Shown here in pieces: positions 1 through 6,296 of a stretch of 20,272 nt of DNA; the first letter of the stretch is position 1; each line of letters begins with the position of its first letter. Below the pieces are notes generated by a model that had not been told where the DNA came from, searched no databases, and worked only from the letters and a program-made list of their open reading frames with translations. Position numbers and translations under genes: made by a program. The stretch is from the IMG/VR virus record IMGVR_UViG_3300043409_001212, positions 1 to 20,272 of that record; one strand, given 5' to 3'. Source of the stretch: a virus.

Positions 1-111
1 TTGGTAATCCAGCGAAGCGGCTTGCATCCCCGCTTGAGATTTCGCAATTCGGCCCTGCTGCACTTGGCCGAAGGCATTCATTCCCGCCACCGCCACATTG
101 ACAAACGACAT
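1..111 (-). CDS. internal virion protein (gp14-like), N-terminal fragment
   Basis: Only the first 37 codons are in the window; the gene runs off the left edge. It starts with ATG 11 bases after the stop of the nozzle gene. The visible protein begins MSFVNVAVAGMNAFGQVQQG and continues as an Ala/Gln-rich amphipathic stretch. In T7-like podoviruses the genes after the nozzle (gp12) encode internal core proteins that form the ejection channel, and gp14 homologues start with a short hydrophobic segment followed by a Gln/Ala-rich helix. The assignment rests on position and composition, not on a recognised motif. It could equally be another small virion protein. Confidence 0.5.
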   Translation of the reverse strand, partial: MSFVNVAVAGMNAFGQVQQGRIAKSQAGMQAASLDYQ

Positions 112-122
112 TCAGTGCCCCC

Positions 123-2549
123 TTAATTGTTGACGGTGAACTTGCGCACCGCTGAAAGCAAGTGCATGGGCAGCGGCTGGTCTTGCACCACCGTCACATC
201 GGCGCGGCCAACTTCCCAACCCAGCATCTCAATGCGCACCGCACCCGTGAACGGTTCAGGCGGCTGGTCAAGCATCACCGGCCCGAAGTGACGGAATGGC
301 AGCAACTGCTCGCGCCCCTCGCCATCCACCACCGTGGCGCCGATGGTGTCCAAGAACCGCAGCGAAACCTCGTGCGTTGACATGGCGTTGGCCTGCGCCG
401 TGCCTGTGCCCGTGCCAACCTCGGGCGTGAGCAGCCCAACCTCGCTCCGGAAGTGCAAGCCAAACAGCACCCGGTGCGCATTGCGTGGCAGCGTGATCGA
501 GCCATCCAGCGCCACCACTTGCTGCGGCAACACTGAGCCATCGGCCAAGATATCCACCGTTTTTCCCGCCAGGTGCGGCACCGAAAACGCAGCCTGCCCC
601 GGCACACTGTCGAAGCTGCGAGCGCAATCAGCCGTCATCCCGAACACGGGCGCCAAAGTGGTCGGCGGGTAGGCGTTGGGGTCGCTGGCCAGGTAGCGAA
701 CCGTCTGCCCATTCACCGTGCGCCGCACGATGGCCCACGTCTCATCCCGGTCGCCGTTGGGAATGGTGGCCAACGATTCGAACGCCCCTTCTGTGTAGTG
801 CCGTGCCCAGCCTGTCACCTGCTGCTCGCGGTCAATCGTGCAGCTCAACAACGTGCCATCGGCCAGGCCTGCCCACAGCAGCATGTCGGGCTCTTGTTGG
901 TAGGCCATGCAAGCCACACCCGCCCCGGTGATGTGCTCGGCAAGGCTGGTCAGGTCGGGCGCCTGGTAGCCGTCCACGTCATAGCGGTAGCCCATGGCCC
1001 GCACCTTGCGGCCTGCGCGCTGCACGAAAACCGATTCCTTGCCAATCGTCACCGGCCGCACGCCCTTGGAGCCATGCGCGGATTCAGGCCGAATGCGCAC
1101 ATTCGTCGGCGTGATCGGCTTCTCCACGCCGCCCTGTAGCGAGAACTCCCCGCCATAGGTGTGCACCACCATGTTGCGCAGGCTGGCCAGGAATGAAATC
1201 GGGTTCACCTCATCAGCCGCGATGGTGAAGGAATAGGCGTCGTCGTCGTTCGATCCCTTGGTGAAATCCAGGTACTCTCCGATGCGGCTGCCCCAAATCG
1301 TCTGCGGCAATGCGTTGCTTCCAGCCGCCACCAGCCGCTGCTCGTGCAGGGTCAGGGTGCGCGGGTAGCCCGCCGATGCAGACCACACCGATGATTCCAG
1401 CGTCCATGCCAATGGTGGCGATGCCACCGTGCCAGAAAGCGCCGTCAACAGCACCGCCTTGGCCTGCACCGATGACACGATGGAAGTCACCTTGCACAGC
1501 CCGCCATTGATGCGCACGAACTTGCCCACATCCTCCGCGCGCCAGGCTGAACCCGTCACCCCATAGCCGCCCTTTGCGTAGGTGGTCGAGATGAAATCGG
1601 AGCTTGTGGTGGCATTCACTTGCGTGGGGCTGGTGTAGGCCGTGATGGCTGCCACGCCGCTGTCCGCGTAGATCGAAAGCCCAACATCACCCGGCGCAAA
1701 AATTCCGGCCGTTGCCGTCACCGTGATGGCGCCTGTCTTGGCCGTAAGCGTCAGGTCTGCAGCGCGTGTGATGGAAGCCGTCAGGTCGATCACCGATGCC
1801 ACCGGGTCTTTCACCGAAGGCTTCAGGATGGCCTGGGGTGAAACATCCAACTTCCACGCGCCAGAAGCCAATGCCGTGCCGCTGAAGCCGATGGTGATGT
1901 CAGCCGTCAACACCGTGGGCGACGTGTAGCCCGTGATCAGCGCCAGCCCAGCGCCAGAAATCAACTGCCGCCCCACATCGCTGGGCAAGAACACTCCCGC
2001 CGAAGCCGTCACCGTGCGGCCCGTGCCAACGCTTGAAGCGGAAAGCGTCACATTGGCCGCCAACGCATGGCCAAGCTCATCGAATGGCGTGGTGGTGAAC
2101 GGTGCGGCCCCCAGGTCAAACGCCGCACCACCGAAGCGGCGCAGGCGCTGAATCGGCACTGCCGAATGGGCTAGAAACATGGTGTCAGCACCCTGCGCGT
2201 AGTCCACATCACCAATCATCGCTTCGGTGTAAGGGGTGGCCACCTCAGCCACGTAGGTGGCGCCACCGGCTGGCCAAACCCGCATGTACGCATCGCCAAT
2301 TTCCAGCATGAAGGCCAGGTCGCTCGAGAACACGAACGGGATCAACCTGCTGCGCTTGACGCCGCTGTCCTTGGTGGCCGCCACATACCGCGTGCCCGCG
2401 CGCCGCTTCGCCCCGCCATGAATGACAGGGTGTGCATTGATCAGCGAACGCGCCGCGTTGGCGTGCCGGTCAATGTCAACCCGGCCTGCAAGCCGTGGCG
2501 AAAACTCGCCCGCCGTGAAGTTGGTTTTGATCAGGCTCAAGCGCGGCAT
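123..2549 (-). CDS. tail nozzle protein (T7 gp12 / tail tubular protein B-like)
   Basis: An 808-aa protein, close to T7 gp12 (794 aa). I chose the ATG at 2549 because it lies one base after the stop of the upstream gene and gives the usual family N-terminus, where a FTAGEFSPRLAGRVD segment is followed by HPVIHGGAKRRAGTRYV. That N-terminus is characteristic of podovirus stabilisation or nozzle proteins. Residues about 167-235 and 265-330 are two related beta-rich units sharing the pattern VTA-x-AGxF-x-PxDVG, then AITxYTSPT, so the beta-propeller core appears to carry tandem inserted domains. The C-terminal half has repeated beta strands typical of the nozzle. It should form the distal hexameric tail tube. 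It follows the gp11-like gene exactly as in T7 and is probably translationally coupled to it. Confidence 0.82.
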   Translation of the reverse strand: MPRLSLIKTNFTAGEFSPRLAGRVDIDRHANAARSLINAHPVIHGGAKRRAGTRYVAATKDSGVKRSRLIPFVFSSDLAFMLEIGDAYMRVWPAGGATYVAEVATPYTEAMIGDVDYAQGADTMFLAHSAVPIQRLRRFGGAAFDLGAAPFTTTPFDELGHALAANVTLSASSVGTGRTVTASAGVFLPSDVGRQLISGAGLALITGYTSPTVLTADITIGFSGTALASGAWKLDVSPQAILKPSVKDPVASVIDLTASITRAADLTLTAKTGAITVTATAGIFAPGDVGLSIYADSGVAAITAYTSPTQVNATTSSDFISTTYAKGGYGVTGSAWRAEDVGKFVRINGGLCKVTSIVSSVQAKAVLLTALSGTVASPPLAWTLESSVWSASAGYPRTLTLHEQRLVAAGSNALPQTIWGSRIGEYLDFTKGSNDDDAYSFTIAADEVNPISFLASLRNMVVHTYGGEFSLQGGVEKPITPTNVRIRPESAHGSKGVRPVTIGKESVFVQRAGRKVRAMGYRYDVDGYQAPDLTSLAEHITGAGVACMAYQQEPDMLLWAGLADGTLLSCTIDREQQVTGWARHYTEGAFESLATIPNGDRDETWAIVRRTVNGQTVRYLASDPNAYPPTTLAPVFGMTADCARSFDSVPGQAAFSVPHLAGKTVDILADGSVLPQQVVALDGSITLPRNAHRVLFGLHFRSEVGLLTPEVGTGTGTAQANAMSTHEVSLRFLDTIGATVVDGEGREQLLPFRHFGPVMLDQPPEPFTGAVRIEMLGWEVGRADVTVVQDQPLPMHLLSAVRKFTVNN

Positions 2550-2550
2550 G

Positions 2551-3135
2551 TCAACCCCAACGCCCGGCACCCATGCGGGCAGCCAGAAGCGGTGAATCGC
2601 CGAAGGTTTCCGGCGTTCCGTCTTGTCCGTCAACTGCACGGGCTTGCCTCAGCACATCCTTCAGCGCGGCCTCGACAAGCTGTTCCATGCTGGCCGATTT
2701 CGTGATGGGGTAGGCCAGCACCGCCTTCATGGAAACGGTGGCGCCCCACACCAGCATGTCGTCCCATGAACCCGTGTTCTCGTTGCGCCACACGTACCGC
2801 AACAGCGCCGGGTTCTCGTCGCAAAGCAGCTTGCCACTCTCGATGCTGAACTCAGCTTCAGCTCCTGCCTCGCCCACCGAAAGCGTGCGCAGGTAGTCCG
2901 ATGGCAGGGTGTACTGATAGGCCCAGTCAAACTCAGGCGCGGCGGTGTCGGGCGACAACACTACGCGCTTGATCGCGCAGTTCCACGGGTGCCGCCGAAG
3001 CACGTAATCGCGCACGGCAGGCCACAGGTTTGACGCCGCCCGTGCGCGGTCTGTTCCCTCGGTGAAAGCGTTGATGGGCTGCGCACCCAGCATCAGCAGG
3101 GCGTTCGAGCAAATGCTTACCGGTGTGGCCGCCAT
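2551..3135 (-). CDS. tail tubular protein A-like head-tail adaptor (T7 gp11-like)
   Basis: 194 aa from the ATG at 3135, which has an AAGGA ribosome-binding site about 9 bases upstream; T7 gp11 is 196 aa. An in-frame ATG at 3168 exists but lies inside a terminator hairpin, so the shorter form is preferred. The N-terminus (ICSNALLMLGAQPI, then a segment with RARAASNLWPAVRDYVLRRHPW) is the classic signature of the family: an N-terminal helical pair in which small residues are followed by R-D-x-x-L-R-x-H-P-W. The middle holds a W-x-Y-x-Y-x-L-P-S-D beta segment. The protein forms the dodecameric gatekeeper ring between portal and nozzle. It sits between capsid genes and the nozzle gene as in T7. 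Confidence 0.85.
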   Translation of the reverse strand: MAATPVSICSNALLMLGAQPINAFTEGTDRARAASNLWPAVRDYVLRRHPWNCAIKRVVLSPDTAAPEFDWAYQYTLPSDYLRTLSVGEAGAEAEFSIESGKLLCDENPALLRYVWRNENTGSWDDMLVWGATVSMKAVLAYPITKSASMEQLVEAALKDVLRQARAVDGQDGTPETFGDSPLLAARMGAGRWG

Positions 3136-3151
3136 GTCTGCTTCATCCTTC

Positions 3152-3179
3152 AAAGAAAAGGGGGGCACACTGGCCCCCC
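3152..3179 (-). terminator. Rho-independent terminator after the capsid genes
   Basis: On the minus strand a perfect 7-bp stem GGGGGGC / GCCCCCC (3179-3173 and 3166-3160) with loop CAGTGT is followed directly by TTTTCTTT. It lies 34 bases after the stop of the 233-aa capsid-module gene and just before the gp11-like gene. This is the same place as T-phi in T7, between gene 10 and gene 11, where partial termination keeps capsid mRNA in excess over tail mRNA. That functional parallel is inference. Readthrough must occur for the tail genes unless they have their own promoter, which I do not see. Confidence 0.85.
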
Positions 3180-3213
3180 GTTGAACTCAGCCCCAAGGGT
3201 GGGCGCTGCGTCA

Positions 3214-3915
3214 TCAGTCCTGCACGTAGAACGCCTTGAGCGTGATCACCTGGTTGGCAGGTGCAGCAGCGCCAGCGATCACCGACATCAGCGTGGCATC
3301 GTCCGTCGTGCTGTTGAAGGCGTTCGAAACGCTGTTGCTGTCGTCGTTCACCTCGTACCCGTCACCGGTGGCCGTGATCGTCTGGTTGCCGGTGGCCGTT
3401 GCCGGTGCCGACAAGGTGACGAGTGTGCCGACACCGATGCCGTTGGTTGCCGTCACGAAGGTGCCCGCCGTGATGCCGGTGCCTGAAACCAGGTTGCCGG
3501 TACGGTAAGCGCCAGGTGACGCCACCACAACCGCCACGTTTGAGCCAGCAGTCAGCGCCAAGGTGCCGACGTTCACCTGCTCCGAGGCCGTTGGGCTGGC
3601 CGCGCCCGCCGTGGTGATGGAAGTGGCGGCCATGTGGCGTGCGGGGTTCACGTTGTCGCCCAGGTTCATCGTGCTGGATGCGGCGCCAGTCGTCCAGATC
3701 ACCCGCGAAAGGTGGCCAAGAAGCACAGCGCGCAGCGGCAGCTTCCCCCACACGATCTTGTCCGCCACCAACAGCGTGGCAGCGGGCGAGATGATGCTGG
3801 CTTCCAGCACGCGCAAGCGCCCGCCCAGTTTGGTAGTGCGCACACGGGTGGCGGGCGCCAGGCCAGTGGCCGGGCCGTTGATCGTGTTTTGAGTGTCTGC
3901 GTAATAGGTAGGCAT
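3214..3915 (-). CDS. beta-rich capsid-module accessory protein, candidate decoration protein
   Basis: 233 aa, starting MPTYYADTQNTING with an AAGGA-type site upstream, 28 bases after the capsid gene. The first ~95 residues look like a small virion protein of phage capsid modules. The stretch around residues 140-190 contains SGTGITAGTFVTATNGIGVG followed by VTLSAPATATGNQTI, a pattern seen in Ig-like or decoration-type phage domains. No enzyme motif is visible. Its place directly after the major capsid gene, before the terminator, suggests a product needed in capsid-like amounts, such as a decoration or head-stabilising protein. I do not recognise a named family, so the role is inferred from context only. 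Confidence 0.72.
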   Translation of the reverse strand: MPTYYADTQNTINGPATGLAPATRVRTTKLGGRLRVLEASIISPAATLLVADKIVWGKLPLRAVLLGHLSRVIWTTGAASSTMNLGDNVNPARHMAATSITTAGAASPTASEQVNVGTLALTAGSNVAVVVASPGAYRTGNLVSGTGITAGTFVTATNGIGVGTLVTLSAPATATGNQTITATGDGYEVNDDSNSVSNAFNSTTDDATLMSVIAGAAAPANQVITLKAFYVQD

Positions 3916-3943
3916 GTCGTTTGTCCTTCAGTTGTTTGGTCGA

Positions 3944-4837
3944 TCAGGCGCAGGCAATCTCGACCACACCCTCGTCCTCGATTCGGGTGGCGCCAAGGCT
4001 CATGTCGCAAAACACCTGCCATGCGTTGTTCTTGTCCGGGCGACGATCAACAGAAGTGCTGATCTCTTGGCCAATGCCAAGGGCCACGCAATTGCGAGAG
4101 AACGCAATGGCATAGCCAGTCGTCGCCACACCGTCTCTCGCCAGGCGCTCACTGCGCACGAACTTGAAGCCCAGGAAGGTGTCGATCTGTCCTTGCGCCA
4201 GCGCCTTGATGGTGTTGAAGTCCACCGACTTGATTTCAGTCGTGCCATAAAGGTTGGTGAGCATCTTGGAGTTCACCACCATAACGCGGACTGCTGCACC
4301 GTTTGGCGTCTGGCCGTCCGTGGCCATACTGGCGTCGTCGTCAACCTCGTTCGCGTCCAGGATTTCCTTCGTCGCCAGCAGCTTGGCAAGCGTCAAGTTC
4401 GAGCCGCCCACCGCAATTTTTTGCGTTGACGGCAGAACCGAAAGGCCTGCATTGGTGCGAGACGTGCCGCGTGCTGCCGCAAGAATGATGTCGTCAATTT
4501 GACGGTTCATCGCCGAGGTTGCAAGAACCGAGTAACCATTGACAGGATCAGCCAGCAGGCGAACCTTGTCCATCTTGTCGATCAGCTCAGCCCAGCCCTT
4601 GTCCTGCAAGTCGATCCAGCGGCGCGAATGCGGCACCTCGACGAACTTGGTGTCAGCGTGGCGGCTGGTGATGTCGTAGGCTTCAGCGCGGCCCAAGCGT
4701 TCCACGCTCTTGGACTGGCCGACGATGCCGCTTTCCAGCTGGCACCACGGGCGCAGGCGGGCCTGCTTCTGCTGAAAAAGGATTCGGTAGTTGTTCGCGT
4801 ACTGAACAACCATGCTTTCAGGGATTTGGAAACTCAT
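3944..4837 (-). CDS. major capsid protein
   Basis: 297 aa, with a GGAG site about 8 bases before the ATG. The sequence has the layout of a podovirus coat protein: an N-terminal arm (MSFQIPESMVVQYANNYRIL), an early segment with ADTKFVEVPHSRRWIDL followed by IDKMDKVRLLADPVNGY (long helix region), a central LPSTQKIAVGGSNLTLAKLL helix entry, and a C-terminal part with VVNSKMLTNLYGTTEIKSVD, FLGFKFVRSERL and a final DEGVVEIACA. This pattern of an alpha-rich spine helix, then a domain ending in IRxD/EGV-type strands, matches HK97-fold coat proteins (T7 gp10A is 345 aa). The upstream gene is the scaffold, as expected. The identification is firm; the exact capsid family is not settled by eye. Confidence 0.9.
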   Translation of the reverse strand: MSFQIPESMVVQYANNYRILFQQKQARLRPWCQLESGIVGQSKSVERLGRAEAYDITSRHADTKFVEVPHSRRWIDLQDKGWAELIDKMDKVRLLADPVNGYSVLATSAMNRQIDDIILAAARGTSRTNAGLSVLPSTQKIAVGGSNLTLAKLLATKEILDANEVDDDASMATDGQTPNGAAVRVMVVNSKMLTNLYGTTEIKSVDFNTIKALAQGQIDTFLGFKFVRSERLARDGVATTGYAIAFSRNCVALGIGQEISTSVDRRPDKNNAWQVFCDMSLGATRIEDEGVVEIACA

Positions 4838-5019
4838 TGGATTCTCCGAAGTTGAACGATGTGTTCGCCTGCGGGTTGTCCTTTCCAGGGCCCTGATACG
4901 TCACGAGGAACCGGCTGCCGCTTTCGTGACGGGCTGTGCCGGTTGTCCACTTGCCAAGGCGGGCCGGTTGGATGCCATGGTGTGCGCACCACCGTGGCGG
5001 AATCCAGCCAGCCCAAGCA
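4838..5019. other. 182-base gap between scaffold and capsid genes
   Basis: Unlike nearly all other junctions in the window this one is long. It holds the capsid ribosome-binding site near its left end, a 19-base sequence repeated at 12652, and a possible 39-codon reading frame coupled to the scaffold stop. I see no terminator and no convincing promoter. Confidence 0.6.
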
Positions 5020-5020
5020 T
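4901..5020 (-). CDS. possible 39-aa ORF coupled to the scaffold gene
   Basis: A frame starts with ATG overlapping the scaffold stop codon (TGATG) and runs MLGLAGFRHGGAHTMASNRP to a TGA at 4903-4901. The last part is small-residue-rich (Ala, Pro, Ser, Gly). The only support is the stop-start overlap, which resembles real junctions elsewhere in the window. Two other minus-strand frames are also open here, so composition does not decide between them. The N-terminal codons are made of the 19-base repeat. It may well be untranslated. Confidence 0.25.
   Translation of the reverse strand: MLGLAGFRHGGAHTMASNRPALASGQPAQPVTKAAAGSS
4992..5010 (-). repeat. 19-base dispersed repeat, copy A
   Basis: Minus-strand TGGCTGGATTCCGCCACGG, identical to the copy at 12652-12670. 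It contains a short imperfect hairpin (TGGC/GCCA around TGGATTCC). The sequences on either side differ between the copies. Both copies lie shortly after a stop codon in a non-coding or weakly coding spacer. Confidence 0.7.
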
Positions 5021-6003
5021 CAGCCCGTCTTGAAGCTGTGTGTCTTGCCTTGCGTGACAGTCTTGTTGCCAGCAATCTGTTGGGTCAGCGCCGTCACTTT
5101 GGCCATGGTCGCCGTGTGCTGCGGGTCGTTGCCATTGAGGTATGAAGGTGAATTCATCAGCGTTTCCAGGCTGTCCTGAATTTGCGCCTGTGCCTCAGGC
5201 GATGCTGACATGTCTTCCTGCATTTCCCTGCCAATGCTGGCCAGGCCGCGAATCAGCCGCGCGTCGTTGCCGTAGTCCTTGACGATGCCCTCAAAGTCTT
5301 TGCCGAAGATGCTTTGCCCGGCGTGCCAAGCGCGGCCCACCTGGGCCTTGTATTCGCCATCGCTTTTCCAGCCTTCAGCCTGCCGAAGATCGGCCTCACA
5401 CGATGCCTGATCCAGCACCGGCCCGGCCTCCTTCAGCGCCAGCGAACGCTCCAAGAAATCAGCCGTCACCACGTCGAACTGCTTTTGCGTTAGACCCACG
5501 CCATGGGCCTTGGCCATGAAGTCCTTGAAACCAGAATTCGACGCCAACTCTTCGGCCTTGATCTTCTCGCCAAGTGCCTCGGGCACGTTCACCTTGTAGC
5601 TGGTGGCGTCAGCCGGTGGCGCATCACCGCCGCCGAAGCGCTTCTCAAGGTGGCCATACGCCTCGGAAACCTTCAGCGCGGTGGCCGCGTGGTCGGTTTC
5701 ACCCGACGCCGTTTTGACGATGAACTTTTCCGGGACGTTGACAACCCCGCCAGCGGCAGCACCGGCAGCCGCAGCAACTGCCCCTGCACCGCCATCTGCA
5801 CCGCCCGCTGCAGGCGCACCGGCAGCCAGGGCGGAACCAGCGCCGCCACCGTTGCCAGATGCCGCAGCGTTGTCGCTGCCTGCGCCTGCCGCACCAGTGC
5901 CGCCACCGTCTGCTGTGCCGCCCGTTTCTTCGCCGCCGCCTGCGCCCGCCGCGCCGCCAACGCCTGCCGAATCATGGAGAACATGAAACCTCCGTTTGAG
6001 CAT
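5020..6003 (-). CDS. capsid assembly scaffolding protein (T7 gp9-like)
   Basis: 327 aa from the ATG at 6003, which has GAGG 8 bases upstream; a GTG at 6012 would add three residues. T7 gp9 is 307 aa. After a basic N-terminus (MLKRRFHVLHDSAG) comes an extreme Gly/Ala-rich tract to about residue 90, then VPEKFIVKTASGETDHA leading into KVSEAYGHLEKRFG, a segment typical of phage scaffold proteins. The rest is mostly charged helix ending in a basic tail (TVTQGKTHSFKTG). It should direct procapsid assembly and be released before maturation. It lies immediately upstream of the capsid gene. The Gly/Ala tract is longer than I expect for the family. A strong GGAGG (complement of 5989-5993) inside the gene precedes an ATG in another frame. 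Confidence 0.85.
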   Translation of the reverse strand: MLKRRFHVLHDSAGVGGAAGAGGGEETGGTADGGGTGAAGAGSDNAAASGNGGGAGSALAAGAPAAGGADGGAGAVAAAAGAAAGGVVNVPEKFIVKTASGETDHAATALKVSEAYGHLEKRFGGGDAPPADATSYKVNVPEALGEKIKAEELASNSGFKDFMAKAHGVGLTQKQFDVVTADFLERSLALKEAGPVLDQASCEADLRQAEGWKSDGEYKAQVGRAWHAGQSIFGKDFEGIVKDYGNDARLIRGLASIGREMQEDMSASPEAQAQIQDSLETLMNSPSYLNGNDPQHTATMAKVTALTQQIAGNKTVTQGKTHSFKTG

Positions 6004-6036
6004 TTGAAACACCTCGCCAGTTGAAAAAGGCCGCGG

Positions 6037-6285
6037 TCAAGCGGCCGGTTGAGAATCGTCATCGGGTGATGGCACATCGTTGGCGCGGTTCACCTGGCCG
6101 ACGATGAAGTCGAGCACGGCGCGGCGGCCAAGGTTGAAATCAGTTTGGCGCCGCCCTTCCTCGCCACCCTTCACGAACAGCGCCCCGCCGAAACGTGAGA
6201 TCAGATCATCAAGAATCTGCGCGCCCTCGTGGTGGCCTTCGAACACGCGGGCATAGGCCGCTGCATCGGGGCGTTGCTTGTTCAT
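6037..6285 (-). CDS. Bbp19-like small phage protein
   Basis: 82 aa starting MNKQRPDAAAYARVFEGHHE. The layout YxRVF-x5-G-x-x-I-L-x-D-L followed by a second half with GRRxVLDFI is the pattern of the Bbp19 family from Bordetella phage BPP-1. That family is found just before scaffold and capsid genes in many podoviruses. Its function is unknown; a small structural or assembly role is usually assumed. It starts 11 bases after the stop of the lyase-like gene. The acidic, proline-containing tail (VPSPDDDSQPAA) is probably disordered. Confidence 0.75.
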   Translation of the reverse strand: MNKQRPDAAAYARVFEGHHEGAQILDDLISRFGGALFVKGGEEGRRQTDFNLGRRAVLDFIVGQVNRANDVPSPDDDSQPAA

Positions 6286-6296
6286 CAATCCGGCCG

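Noticed and set aside
4818-5075. 85-codon minus-strand frame over the scaffold-capsid gap
   Set aside because: It overlaps the ends of both scaffold and capsid genes, has no ribosome-binding site and no recognisable pattern.
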